Shown here: one piece after another, positions 16,659-25,291 of the stretch
Layout of the letters: each line of letters starts with the position of its first letter
Position numbering within the stretch: position 1 is the first letter of the stretch
Origin: Sphingobacteriia bacterium
GTDB taxonomy: Bacteria > Bacteroidota > Bacteroidia > J057 > RFSG01
Assembly (NCBI GenBank): GCA_009924095.1
Contig: RFSG01000012.1
Span: 1 to 42,527, forward strand
DNA: 42,527 nt
Direction: 5' to 3'
Position numbers and translations under genes: made by a program
Notes under the pieces: model-generated
Database searches by the model: none
Told to the model about the DNA's origin: nothing
The model's input: only the letters and a program-made list of their open reading frames with translations

Positions 16659-18137
16659 ATGTTGGAATTAATTAAAAAAAATATTTATTATTTTTTAATT
16701 GGGGGAATTATTATTTCTTCCAGTTGTGTATCCCGAAAATCAGAACCTCCAATTGCTGATTATCCTGAATCCATCGGAAAAATAATTGTAGGAAGTTGTG
16801 CAATTTCAGGGTGTCATAATTCTTCAGGTGCCATTAATGCAGCCGGATTAGATTTAAGTTCCTGGCAAAAATTATTATCGGGCGCTCGTACAGGTGCAGC
16901 CATTGTTCCCTATAGTATTTCAGAATCTTTTCTATTAAATTTTATTAATACTTATCCGGATTTAGGCCCAGTACAATTGCCAGTAATGCCCCCTAATTCT
17001 TCTATCTTAAGCAAAGAGGAGGTAACCTTATTACAAAATTGGGTAGCCAATGGGGCACCCGATGGAAAAGGAAATATTGCCTTTGAAGACCCCGCTATTT
17101 CTGGGGTATTGGTAGTTAATCAAGGTTGTGATCGTTTATCGTTTATCCATCCTCAATTGGGTATAGTTATGCGTTCATTTGAAATCGGCCTATCTCCCCA
17201 AGTGGAAAGTCCACATCAAATTCGTTTTCGACCCGATCGTAAATATGCTTATATCGTGTATTTATTTTCTGCCTTTGTAGATATTTTAGATCCACAAACC
17301 CGAAAAATTATCGGACGAATTGAAACCACCGATGGAAATTGGAATACTATTGTTTTTTCTCCTGATAATAAATATGCATTTGTGGCAGATTTTCAATCCG
17401 AAGGAAAAATAGCCTGTTTGGATTTAGAAACCAATCAAATGATTCAGCTGTACCAAGGGAGTGGTTATTTACAATTTCCCCATGGACAAGCCTTAAGTGC
17501 CGATGGAAAAACATTATTTGTAGCTTCACAATCCGGTAATTTTATTCAAAGATTAGATATTACCGACCCTCTTCAACCGATTAAATTATCTCCCTATTTA
17601 TTAGATGGATCAGCTCAAGCTACTACAACCCCAGCACAAGATCCGCATGAATTAACCCTTACCCCTGATGGACAATATTTATTAGTAACCTGCCAACGAA
17701 CCAATGATTTAAGAATTATTTCTGCCACAACAGGTGCATTAATTAAAATAATTCCCGTTGGAACATTTCCCCAAGAAATGGTCATTCCAAATGTTGCAGG
17801 TCGTAATGAAGTATTTATTACTTGTCCGGAGGATACCCTTAGTTTTCCAGGAATTCAACAACGAGGTTCAGTATATGTAGTGAATTATTTAACCCAACAA
17901 GTTACGGGTAGTTTTTACCCCGGATTTCAACCTCACGGAATTGATATAAATAAATATACAGGGGAAGTATGGGTGGCCTGTAGAAATATTGCCCCCAATG
18001 GGAATGCACCACACCACACCACGGTTTGTGGGAATCGAATTGGATATTTAAATCGATTTAATTGGAATACCTATCAAAAAATTAATCCCTATCCTATTTG
18101 GGTAAGTGTAGATCCGTATGGAATAGCAATCCCCTAA
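16659..18137 (+). CDS. lipoprotein with cytochrome c-like domain and YVTN-type beta-propeller
   Basis: A 492-residue lipoprotein (SSSC, Cys23). Residues of about 35-140 form a cytochrome c-like domain with C47-x4-C52-H53 (a CX4CH variant of the heme motif), a candidate Met ligand in VMPP (M110) and the LSKEEVTLLQNWVANGAPDG ending seen in many Planctomycete/Bacteroidota c-type domains. From about 145 to the C-terminus come blades of a YVTN/lactonase-like beta-propeller, with repeated SPDNKYAFVAD, SADGKTLFVA and TPDGQYLLVT strands. It is likely periplasmic or exposed at the outer membrane, carrying electrons or binding a partner, but neither heme binding nor activity can be shown here. It lies between a small lipoprotein gene and an FG-GAP T9SS gene. 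Confidence 0.8.
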   Translation: MLELIKKNIYYFLIGGIIISSSCVSRKSEPPIADYPESIGKIIVGSCAISGCHNSSGAINAAGLDLSSWQKLLSGARTGAAIVPYSISESFLLNFINTYPDLGPVQLPVMPPNSSILSKEEVTLLQNWVANGAPDGKGNIAFEDPAISGVLVVNQGCDRLSFIHPQLGIVMRSFEIGLSPQVESPHQIRFRPDRKYAYIVYLFSAFVDILDPQTRKIIGRIETTDGNWNTIVFSPDNKYAFVADFQSEGKIACLDLETNQMIQLYQGSGYLQFPHGQALSADGKTLFVASQSGNFIQRLDITDPLQPIKLSPYLLDGSAQATTTPAQDPHELTLTPDGQYLLVTCQRTNDLRIISATTGALIKIIPVGTFPQEMVIPNVAGRNEVFITCPEDTLSFPGIQQRGSVYVVNYLTQQVTGSFYPGFQPHGIDINKYTGEVWVACRNIAPNGNAPHHTTVCGNRIGYLNRFNWNTYQKINPYPIWVSVDPYGIAIP

Positions 18138-18157
18138 ATAATACTGTAACTTTAAGT

Positions 18158-20329
18158 ATGCGTAGTTTACTATTTACTTCCATTTTCCTCTTTTCTTGTA
18201 ATTATATATTTTCTCAATATACCTTAATTCAACCTCCCCTGATTTTTCAAGGAGACACATTGGATTTAGGTTTTTCAGCAGGATTAAATAATCCAGTATT
18301 TTCCGCTATTGATTTAAATTCAGATGGAATTCAAGATTTATTTATTTATGAAAAATCAGGGAAGCATATTTTAACGTTTTTAGGAATTGCATCTCCTGGT
18401 CAAATTAAATATAAATATGCTCCAGAATATGCAGCCTATTTTCCTCCATTTCCCTATACCGGAATTAATTGGATGCTATTAAAAGATTTTACTTGTGATG
18501 GAAAACCTGATTTATTTGCAGGAACTACTACTGGAAAAATTAAAGTATGGAAAAACATTTCGACGATGGGCTCCCCTCCAGTATTTAGCTTATATACAAA
18601 TGATATAAAAACCCGATATCCATTTTTTACATCGTTTGCTTATACCACTACCGATTTACCTGCATTTACAGATGTAGATAAAGATGGAGATTTAGATATA
18701 TTAACCTTCGCAGGAACCAGTACTACCGTTGAATATCATCGTAATTATGCATTAGAAATTTATTCTCGATGTGATACATTTGATTTTGTATTAGAAGATG
18801 ATTGCTGGGGATTTTTTAGTGAGAACTCCCTAAATAATCAAGTGACCTTAAATATTTCTTGCAAAGGAAGAAATGGGGGGAATAAAACTTTACATTCTGG
18901 CTCCACTTTATTAGCCTTAGATATTGATAGTAATTTAACTGAAGATGTAATGATTGGGGATATATCTTATAATGAATTGGTATTTTTAACCAATGGAGGA
19001 ACTCCCCAAACTGCAATGATGATCAGTCAGGATGTTACGTTCCCGTCGTATGATGTTCCAGCAGAAGTACCGGTTTATCCTGCTGCGTTTTTTGTGGATG
19101 TAAATCAAGATCAAAAAAGGGATTTATTGGTAAGTCCATTTCCGGAAAATGCAGGATGGAATGAAGGAAATATTTGGTGGTATGAAAATATTCAAACGGA
19201 TGCAAAACCTATATTCGCTTTCCGCTCCGATAGTTTTTTAATTAAAGAAATGTTAGAAATGGGGATGGATGTAAATCCAGCAGTTGCAGATGTAAATGCA
19301 GATGGATTACCAGATTTAATTTTAGGGAATTATTTATTAAAAGGGAAAAATCATTCCGATGAATCCAGATTATATTTATTGCTGAATTCCGGAACAATCA
19401 CACAACCCTCCTTTACCTTAATTGATACTCAATATTTAAATATATCGTCTCAATTGGGAAATACATTTTCCGGAGCTCATCCGGCAACCGGGGATTTAGA
19501 AGGAGATGGGGATGTAGATTTAGTAATTGGAAATTTAGAAGGAAAAATTCAAGTATTTACCAATACGGCAGGTCCTGGAAATCCAGTAAACTGGGTATTA
19601 ACCGGAATTAATTATCAAAATATTGATGTTGGGAATTTTAGTGCTCCCCAATTGGTAGATATTAGTGGAGATGGAAAAGTAGATTTATTGGTGGGAAAAG
19701 AAAATGGCACGTTATCCTATTTTCAAAATATTGGAGGCCCTGGTAATTATTTATTTTCAACAACACCGGATATTAATCCCTTCGGCCAAGTGGATGTTCA
19801 GCCAGGTTGTTGCACAGGCTATAGTGTTCCTTGGTATTTTACCAATCCCCAAACATTACTGCCCGAATTATGGGTAAGTAGTGAGGCAGGATATATTTTT
19901 CAATATGATCAAATAGCGGGTAATTTAACGGGTAATTTTCACTTAAAAGATTCAATTATTCCCGGAGTATTTCCCAGAGGTAGAATTAGATTAATTCAAG
20001 CAGATATAGATGGAGATACAATCCCAGAATATATTTGCGGAAATGTGGGCGGTGGATTAGAAATTTATAAATCATCTGCGACCCTGAGCCAGCAAACTTT
20101 AGCTGAAATTCCGGTACTTCAATTATTTCCCAATCCGTTTACCGATGAGTTGAATTTATTTTGGGGTGGAAAACAATCCTGTAAGGGCAATTTATTTGAT
20201 TTTCAAGGAAAAAAAATAGGGGCAATTAATATATCCTCTGGATATCAATCTCTGAATTTGGATTATATTCCTGCAGGGATATATTTATTGGAGATACAAG
20301 GGAGTGGATATAAATTAATTAAATATTAA
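18158..20329 (+). CDS. secreted FG-GAP/VCBS-repeat protein with T9SS sorting domain
   Basis: A 723-residue secreted protein. The start is ATG 18158: it gives a proper signal peptide (LLFTSIFLFSCNYIFSQ), whereas an upstream ATG at 18098 lies inside the previous gene. The body has at least eight FG-GAP/VCBS calcium-binding loops of the form DxNxDGxxDLxxG (DLNSDGIQDL, DVDKDGDLDI, DVNADGLPDL, DLEGDGDVDL, DISGDGKVDL), i.e. an integrin-alpha-like beta-propeller. The C-terminus FPNPFTDELNLFW and IPAGIYLLEIQG is a type A T9SS sorting signal. It is probably a calcium-stabilised surface protein that binds a ligand or partner. The gene starts 20 bases after the cytochrome/propeller gene, so an operon is likely. 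Confidence 0.88.
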   Translation: MRSLLFTSIFLFSCNYIFSQYTLIQPPLIFQGDTLDLGFSAGLNNPVFSAIDLNSDGIQDLFIYEKSGKHILTFLGIASPGQIKYKYAPEYAAYFPPFPYTGINWMLLKDFTCDGKPDLFAGTTTGKIKVWKNISTMGSPPVFSLYTNDIKTRYPFFTSFAYTTTDLPAFTDVDKDGDLDILTFAGTSTTVEYHRNYALEIYSRCDTFDFVLEDDCWGFFSENSLNNQVTLNISCKGRNGGNKTLHSGSTLLALDIDSNLTEDVMIGDISYNELVFLTNGGTPQTAMMISQDVTFPSYDVPAEVPVYPAAFFVDVNQDQKRDLLVSPFPENAGWNEGNIWWYENIQTDAKPIFAFRSDSFLIKEMLEMGMDVNPAVADVNADGLPDLILGNYLLKGKNHSDESRLYLLLNSGTITQPSFTLIDTQYLNISSQLGNTFSGAHPATGDLEGDGDVDLVIGNLEGKIQVFTNTAGPGNPVNWVLTGINYQNIDVGNFSAPQLVDISGDGKVDLLVGKENGTLSYFQNIGGPGNYLFSTTPDINPFGQVDVQPGCCTGYSVPWYFTNPQTLLPELWVSSEAGYIFQYDQIAGNLTGNFHLKDSIIPGVFPRGRIRLIQADIDGDTIPEYICGNVGGGLEIYKSSATLSQQTLAEIPVLQLFPNPFTDELNLFWGGKQSCKGNLFDFQGKKIGAINISSGYQSLNLDYIPAGIYLLEIQGSGYKLIKY

Positions 20330-20347
20330 TATCCTAAAGCAAAAACG

Positions 20348-21016
20348 ATGTACAATTTTTCCTACTTCAAAGAAAAAGACAAACAAACAATTCTGAAATT
20401 CTTAGAGGAATATCCCTTTGCGTTTTTAACCGGTAGCGATTCCTCAGGAAAACAGGTGGCTACCCAAATTCCAATTTTGTATGAAGAAAGAAACGGAGAA
20501 TTGTATTTGCAAGGACATATCATGCGAAACACTGACCATCATCAAGCATTCAATGAAAATACCAACGCCTTAATTGTATTTACTGGTCCCAGTGCTTACG
20601 TAAGTGCATCTTGGTATCATAATCCCCAAATTGGATCTACTTGGAATTATATGAGTGTTCATGTTTCAGGGCAAATTAAATATATGTCCATAGATGAATT
20701 AATTGCATTTATGCGAAAGTTTACCTTGAAATTTGAAAAGGGAAATGTAAACTCACAAACTATTTATGATAATCTTCCGGACCTTTTTTTAAATAAAATG
20801 ATGCCTGCAATTGTTGGCTTTGAAATTAAAGCAGATAAGTTGGATGCAGTTTTTAAATTGAGTCAAAATAGGGATGAAAAAAGTTATTTAAATATTATTT
20901 CAAACCTTGAAAAACAAGGAGGAAACAGTGCCTTAATTGCTTTAGAAATGAAGAAACGACAAACCGAATTATTTCCACCAGATGTGGAATGGGACGGTTC
21001 AAAATTTGATTCTTAA
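20348..21016 (+). CDS. PaiB-family FMN-binding protein
   Basis: A 222-residue protein of the PaiB/FMN-binding negative regulator family. The split-barrel flavin fold shows in ATQIPILYEERNG, YLQGHIMRNTDHH, LIVFTGPSAYVSASWY and STWNYMSVHVSG, which are the family signatures. In Bacillus PaiB is linked to polyamine and sporulation control, but most homologues are uncharacterised and may be oxidoreductases or heme/flavin-handling proteins. It follows the FG-GAP gene by 18 bases on the same strand and may be transcribed with it. It converges on the RlmI-type gene. Confidence 0.88.
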   Translation: MYNFSYFKEKDKQTILKFLEEYPFAFLTGSDSSGKQVATQIPILYEERNGELYLQGHIMRNTDHHQAFNENTNALIVFTGPSAYVSASWYHNPQIGSTWNYMSVHVSGQIKYMSIDELIAFMRKFTLKFEKGNVNSQTIYDNLPDLFLNKMMPAIVGFEIKADKLDAVFKLSQNRDEKSYLNIISNLEKQGGNSALIALEMKKRQTELFPPDVEWDGSKFDS

Positions 21017-21048
21017 AAGGTTTATTTTGATAGGAAAGGTTTACTTTT

Positions 21049-22212
21049 TCACCCTCCTACCCTAAGCACCAATCCTTTAAGATATTCCCCTTCAGGATGA
21101 AAAATATTTACGGGATGATCTTCTGGTTGTGCAAGGCGATATAAAACAGAACATTCTCTTCCGGCATCTGCCGCTGCACCGTATATTATTTTACGAAATA
21201 AATCCACAGATATATGTTGAGAACAAGAAAAAGTAAATAAAATTCCACCTTCTTTTATTTTTCGCATCGCCTTTAAATTAATTTCTTTATATCCTCGTGC
21301 AGCTTTATTAACTGTAGAAATATGTTTGGTAAATGCGGGAGGATCTAAAATAATTAAATCAAAATAATCGTCCGGCATTTCTTTTAAATATTCAAACGTA
21401 TCCACTGTTATTGCTCTGTGGGGTACAGGGGAATTAAAATTAAGTTGAATTACTTCTTCAACTGTTTGAATTGCTTTATGCGAAATATCTAAAGAAATTA
21501 CTTCTTTAGCACCTCCTTTTAAGGCATAAATACTAAATGCGCCGGAATAACAAAAAGCATTTAATACAGTTTTATTTTGTGCCCAATTTCCAACTAAATT
21601 TCGGCTATTTCTTTGATCTAAAAAGAAACCGGTTTTTTGCCCGATTTCTATTTCTGCAATAAAATTAAATCCATTTTCCATAAAGGTTACTCTATCCGTA
21701 ACTTTAGGGGTAAGCCATTCAAACCCTTCTTCAGTTTCTTTTTTTAGAATTACCTGATTAATTCCTACCTCTTGTTTAAGAAATTCCACCCAAAGTGAAA
21801 TTAAAGGAAGTACCCCAGGGATTCGCATTTGCAATACCGCAGTTTTATCATAGATATCTACGATCATCCCGGGAAGACTATCCCCTTCTGCATTTGCCAA
21901 ACGATATCCGGTGGTAATTTCTGGATTTATAAATGATTTTCGAAACTGATAAGCTGCCCGAAATTTATTTTTCCAGAACTCGTCAGAAAATGATCCTTGG
22001 GATGCAGAAAAATAAAACATTCGGCATACAATCTGACTTTCAGGATGAAAAAATCCAGCGCCCAAATAATTCCCCTTGGCATCTCTTACTTCAATAATAC
22101 CTTCCTTGCTTGCCTCTGGCATATTCAGTATTGCCCCGGAAAAAATCCAGGGATGACGATTTAGGATAGAGCGCTCTCTACCCGGCCTAAGCGTTAAGGC
22201 TGGAAGCCTCAT
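21049..22212 (-). CDS. class I SAM-dependent rRNA methyltransferase, RlmI type
   Basis: A 387-residue RlmI-like enzyme, expected to methylate a cytosine at C5 in 23S rRNA. The PUA-like N-terminus has the RERSILNRHPWIFSGAI pattern. The Rossmann core holds GQKTGFFLDQR (191-201), VLNAFCYSGAFS (216-227), LDISHKAI and LDPPAFTKH (289-297), with FSCSQH at 328-333; the Cys of the last motif is the likely catalytic residue. The start overlaps the comB stop by four bases (ATGA), so it is the last gene of a gcvT-comB-rlmI unit. The family is sure; the target base is inferred. Confidence 0.93.
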   Translation of the reverse strand: MRLPALTLRPGRERSILNRHPWIFSGAILNMPEASKEGIIEVRDAKGNYLGAGFFHPESQIVCRMFYFSASQGSFSDEFWKNKFRAAYQFRKSFINPEITTGYRLANAEGDSLPGMIVDIYDKTAVLQMRIPGVLPLISLWVEFLKQEVGINQVILKKETEEGFEWLTPKVTDRVTFMENGFNFIAEIEIGQKTGFFLDQRNSRNLVGNWAQNKTVLNAFCYSGAFSIYALKGGAKEVISLDISHKAIQTVEEVIQLNFNSPVPHRAITVDTFEYLKEMPDDYFDLIILDPPAFTKHISTVNKAARGYKEINLKAMRKIKEGGILFTFSCSQHISVDLFRKIIYGAAADAGRECSVLYRLAQPEDHPVNIFHPEGEYLKGLVLRVGG

Positions 22213-22970
22213 GATTGTTGATCTTTAAGGATATTGCGAAGATACCCGTGTTCAAAAACAGGAATTACTGGATGGGTATCTTTTCGCAAACAATATTTCA
22301 CATCTTTTTGAAGATTCAAGTGCAATAACCTCTGATAATGCGAAGAATTGCGCATAAAATATCGTTTACGAAAATTGGCCGATTTATACAATGTCTCTGC
22401 AATTAAGGCAGTGTCTTCGTGTAAATCATACCAATGTCTCAAGCGTTTAACCAATGCACCAGCGAATATGGAATCCTCTAAATTTATTCTGTTTTTCCAA
22501 CCCGAGCATAACAATAAAATATTTTCATTTTGCCCTCCTAACCATTCGCTTAATACAGTGATATTAGCAAACGAACCTACTACTACTTTTTTAGCGTTAC
22601 TTACCGCATGAATAGCTTGTGTCCCATTGGTGGTAGTCATGGCAATAGACCTGCCCCTTATTAATTTTTCATCCATATAGGAAAAAGGACTATTACCGAA
22701 ATCAAATCCTTCTACCATTTCTCCATTTCTTTCTCCGGCAACTAAATATCCTTGTTCACGATATTTCAAACAATCTTCCACACTCTCTACGGGTACAATT
22801 TTCTCTACTCCATGATCAAAAGCCACACAAATAGAAGAAGTAGCCCGGAAAACATCTATTACCACTGCAATGGTTTCTTCCACCCGAAAGAGGTCAATCA
22901 TAGAAGGGGTAAGGCAAACGCTTACCCGCTTACGTTTAGGATGAATCACAACGGAAGAATTAGAGCGCAA
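22209..22970 (-). CDS. comB: 2-phosphosulfolactate phosphatase family protein
   Basis: A 253-residue ComB-family protein: VVIDVFRATSSICVAF, VESVEDCLKYRE, AGERNGEMVEGFDFGNSP, AMTTTNGTQAI and LLCSGWKNR are the family blocks. ComB dephosphorylates 2-phosphosulfolactate to sulfolactate in coenzyme M synthesis in methanogens. Bacteroidota do not make coenzyme M, so the enzyme here probably serves another sulfonate, such as sulfolactate or a precursor of the sulfonolipids of gliding Bacteroidota; this is inference. Placement between gcvT (27-base gap) and rlmI (4-base overlap) makes an operon likely but gives no direct sulfonate context. The start may be a little downstream of the annotated ATG. 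Confidence 0.9.
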   Translation of the reverse strand: MRSNSSVVIHPKRKRVSVCLTPSMIDLFRVEETIAVVIDVFRATSSICVAFDHGVEKIVPVESVEDCLKYREQGYLVAGERNGEMVEGFDFGNSPFSYMDEKLIRGRSIAMTTTNGTQAIHAVSNAKKVVVGSFANITVLSEWLGGQNENILLLCSGWKNRINLEDSIFAGALVKRLRHWYDLHEDTALIAETLYKSANFRKRYFMRNSSHYQRLLHLNLQKDVKYCLRKDTHPVIPVFEHGYLRNILKDQQS

Positions 22971-22997
22971 AATTTATAAATTAGGTTATAAATAAAT

Positions 22998-24104
22998 TTA
23001 TCGTTTTAAAAAGGGAGGCTTAACCACCTTAGCGGGTACTGCTTTATCTCGAATTCGAATGGAGATTAAAGTTCCTTCTTTAGCAAATTCAGCATTTACA
23101 TACCCCATTCCAATTCCCTTTTGAAGAGAAGGACTTTGCGTGCCAGAGGTAACCTGACCAATAACCTGATCTCCATTTACGATTTCATACCCATGTCTGG
23201 GAATTCCTCTTTCTAAGATTTCAAATCCAACGAGTTTTTTCTTCAAGCCTTCTGATTTTTGTTTTACCAAAAATGCTTTGTCCATAAAATCTCCTTTATC
23301 CAACTTGGTTATCCATCCCAAACCAGCTTCTAACGGAGAAGTAGTATCGTCAATATCATTACCATATAACATGTACCCCATTTCTAATCGTAGGGTATCT
23401 CTTGCACCTAATCCAATGGGTTGAATTCCATGCGGCTCACCGGATTTCATAATTGCCTTCCAAGCATCTACCGCATTTTCATTGGGGATCAGAATTTCGT
23501 AACAGGTTTCCCCTGTATACCCTGTGGTTGCAATTAGTATGTTTTCTAACCCATTAAACTTTCCAATGGAAAAAGTATAATACGCAAGGTTATCTAAGTT
23601 GATATCGGTTAAAGGTTGAACGGTTGCTTTCGCTAAAGGACCGGAAACAGAAAATAAAGAATATAGATCTGAATCATTTCTGAGGTTAACGCCAAAGGAA
23701 TTTTGGGCAACCAGCCAATCCCAGTCTTTTTGAAGGTTACCCGCATTTACCACAATCATGTATTTTTCTTCCGCTATACGATACACGATACAATCATCAA
23801 CAATCCCTCCTTTTCCGTTGGGAAAACATGAATATTGCGCTTTTCCATTGGTAAGTTTTGACACATCGTTGGAGGTTACTGATTGCAGAAAAGCCAATGC
23901 CGACGGACCTTCTACAAAAAATTCTCCCATATGGGATACATCAAATATGCCAACTTTGTTTCTTACACATAAGTGTTCATCATTGTCGCTGGTGTATCGT
24001 ACGGGCATCTCCCAACCGGCAAAAGGAATTAATTTTCCGCCTAAGGCTTGATGCGTTTCAAACAAAGCTGTTTTCCGAGGAGTTAAAATTGTAGTTTCAG
24101 ACAT
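22998..24104 (-). CDS. gcvT: glycine cleavage system T protein (aminomethyltransferase)
   Basis: GcvT transfers the aminomethyl carbon to tetrahydrofolate, releasing ammonia, within the glycine cleavage complex. Family blocks present: FAGWEMPVRY, GIFDVSHMGEF, FLQSVTSNDVSKL, QYSCFPNGKGGIVDDCIVYR, NAGNLQKDWDW, TGYTGETCYEI, GLGARDTLRLEMGYMLYGND, and the C-terminal barrel with GQVTSGTQSPSL. Length 368 residues, normal. I chose ATG 24104 because the TACATTTG -7 box at 24129-24136 lies just upstream; an earlier ATG at 24131 would fall within that promoter. No other gcv gene is nearby. comB and rlmI follow. Confidence 0.96.
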   Translation of the reverse strand: MSETTILTPRKTALFETHQALGGKLIPFAGWEMPVRYTSDNDEHLCVRNKVGIFDVSHMGEFFVEGPSALAFLQSVTSNDVSKLTNGKAQYSCFPNGKGGIVDDCIVYRIAEEKYMIVVNAGNLQKDWDWLVAQNSFGVNLRNDSDLYSLFSVSGPLAKATVQPLTDINLDNLAYYTFSIGKFNGLENILIATTGYTGETCYEILIPNENAVDAWKAIMKSGEPHGIQPIGLGARDTLRLEMGYMLYGNDIDDTTSPLEAGLGWITKLDKGDFMDKAFLVKQKSEGLKKKLVGFEILERGIPRHGYEIVNGDQVIGQVTSGTQSPSLQKGIGMGYVNAEFAKEGTLISIRIRDKAVPAKVVKPPFLKR

Positions 24105-24128
24105 AATTAAGGCTTCTGGTAAGTCAAA

Positions 24129-24156
24129 CAAATGTAAGCAACTGTCGGCAATTCAA
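24129..24156 (-). promoter_or_regulatory. Bacteroidota-type promoter for gcvT
   Basis: On the minus strand TTG (24156-24154) is followed after 17 bases by TACATTTG (24136-24129), a full match to TAnnTTTG, ending 24 bases before the gcvT ATG at 24104. It decides the start of gcvT. It lies in the gap after the gldB stop. Confidence 0.55.
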
Positions 24157-24184
24157 CTAAGCAAGGAAAAAATCGAACCCTTAA

Positions 24185-25237
24185 TTACTTAGGTCTATAT
24201 TTCGCTTCTTCAAAGATTGTCTTTGCGTTCGATTGCTGAATCAGTTGCTTAAGGCTTATTTCAGGATGTTTTTCGGCATAGGCTTGAACAATTTTCCACC
24301 CCATAAACCATCCCATTCGATCTGGACTTTTTTGCGACACGTTGGGGGTAAATGGTTTTTCCTGGATATATTTTTCATACTTCAAATAATCTCTGGAATA
24401 TAAAACCGGAACCAATTCTTCATAAATCTTTTTTTCATACAAGTTACCAAACTCCCATTGTTCAGCTGTCCAGTTCAGTCGAATTGAATCCGGTACTTCG
24501 GGCAAAAGTTGTTGCAGTAGATGTTGACGTAATCCAAAACAGATTGAAAAATCTAACAAGGTAGGGTTGCTTTTTAAAGGAGGTTCTGGAATGAGATATT
24601 CGGCAAAGTGCGTTAATACTGCAATCGGAAGGTAATCAGGATCACATTTTCTTCTCAAATAACGGGGAAGATCTCCTGGGTAAAAGGGGAAGTTTCTACC
24701 CATAAAATAATCAAGGCTTATCCCACAGAATCTATCCGACAGATAACTTTGTTCTTTCAGCCCAGTTTGAGGGGCATACCCGGTAACATAAAAATAAAAA
24801 GTTGGAATTTTTTCTTCTGGGAAGGCAAGTTTTAATCTCCGCATCGCTGGTTCTAAGCGATCATAAAAAGGATAATCTGAAGGAAAATGTACAGCCACTG
24901 AATCCATTAGTTCTCTTGCTTTGGGATCTTGACAAAACTGTGCCAGCACTTGACCCAAATAAGGTTTTACTTTAGCTACCTCTCCTCCAAATAAATATTC
25001 GGACCAAAACAAACTATCCGCATAATATGCTTTTTCCAAATACCCAAGAGTTCGGGTTTCTGGTTTTTGTGCACTTTCCCGGAGGCGAAGATCCATCCGT
25101 ACCAGTTTTAGTTTTAGTTTTTCTAAGGATTCAGCCGATTGAACAATTTCGCTTTTCTGTTGATCAGATTCACATCCCTGCAATAAAAAACAAAGCGAAA
25201 TGAAAAGCAGGCTGAAGAAAATAATAATTCTTCTCAC
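24185..25237 (-). CDS. gldB: gliding motility lipoprotein GldB
   Basis: A 350-residue lipoprotein with lipobox LLQGC (Cys22). The body matches GldB: DRFCGISLDYFMGRNFPFYP, PRYLRRKCDPDY, a helix after VLTHFAEYLI, and near the C-terminus DRMGWFMGWKIVQAY with a short KY-rich tail. GldB is required for gliding motility in Flavobacterium johnsoniae, where its exact role is unclear; it is also found in Bacteroidota that do not glide visibly. It lies 54 bases after the epimerase gene on the same strand. gldC, its usual neighbour, is not beside it. Confidence 0.88.
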   Translation of the reverse strand: MRRIIIFFSLLFISLCFLLQGCESDQQKSEIVQSAESLEKLKLKLVRMDLRLRESAQKPETRTLGYLEKAYYADSLFWSEYLFGGEVAKVKPYLGQVLAQFCQDPKARELMDSVAVHFPSDYPFYDRLEPAMRRLKLAFPEEKIPTFYFYVTGYAPQTGLKEQSYLSDRFCGISLDYFMGRNFPFYPGDLPRYLRRKCDPDYLPIAVLTHFAEYLIPEPPLKSNPTLLDFSICFGLRQHLLQQLLPEVPDSIRLNWTAEQWEFGNLYEKKIYEELVPVLYSRDYLKYEKYIQEKPFTPNVSQKSPDRMGWFMGWKIVQAYAEKHPEISLKQLIQQSNAKTIFEEAKYRPK

Positions 25238-25291
25238 AACGATTGAATTATAAAAACTTCGAAAGCGGCTGATATTATTTGAGGAAATCTA

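Noticed and set aside
22209..22970. Coenzyme M synthesis from the ComB match
   Set aside because: Coenzyme M is a cofactor of methanogens and a few others; nothing else here supports that pathway.
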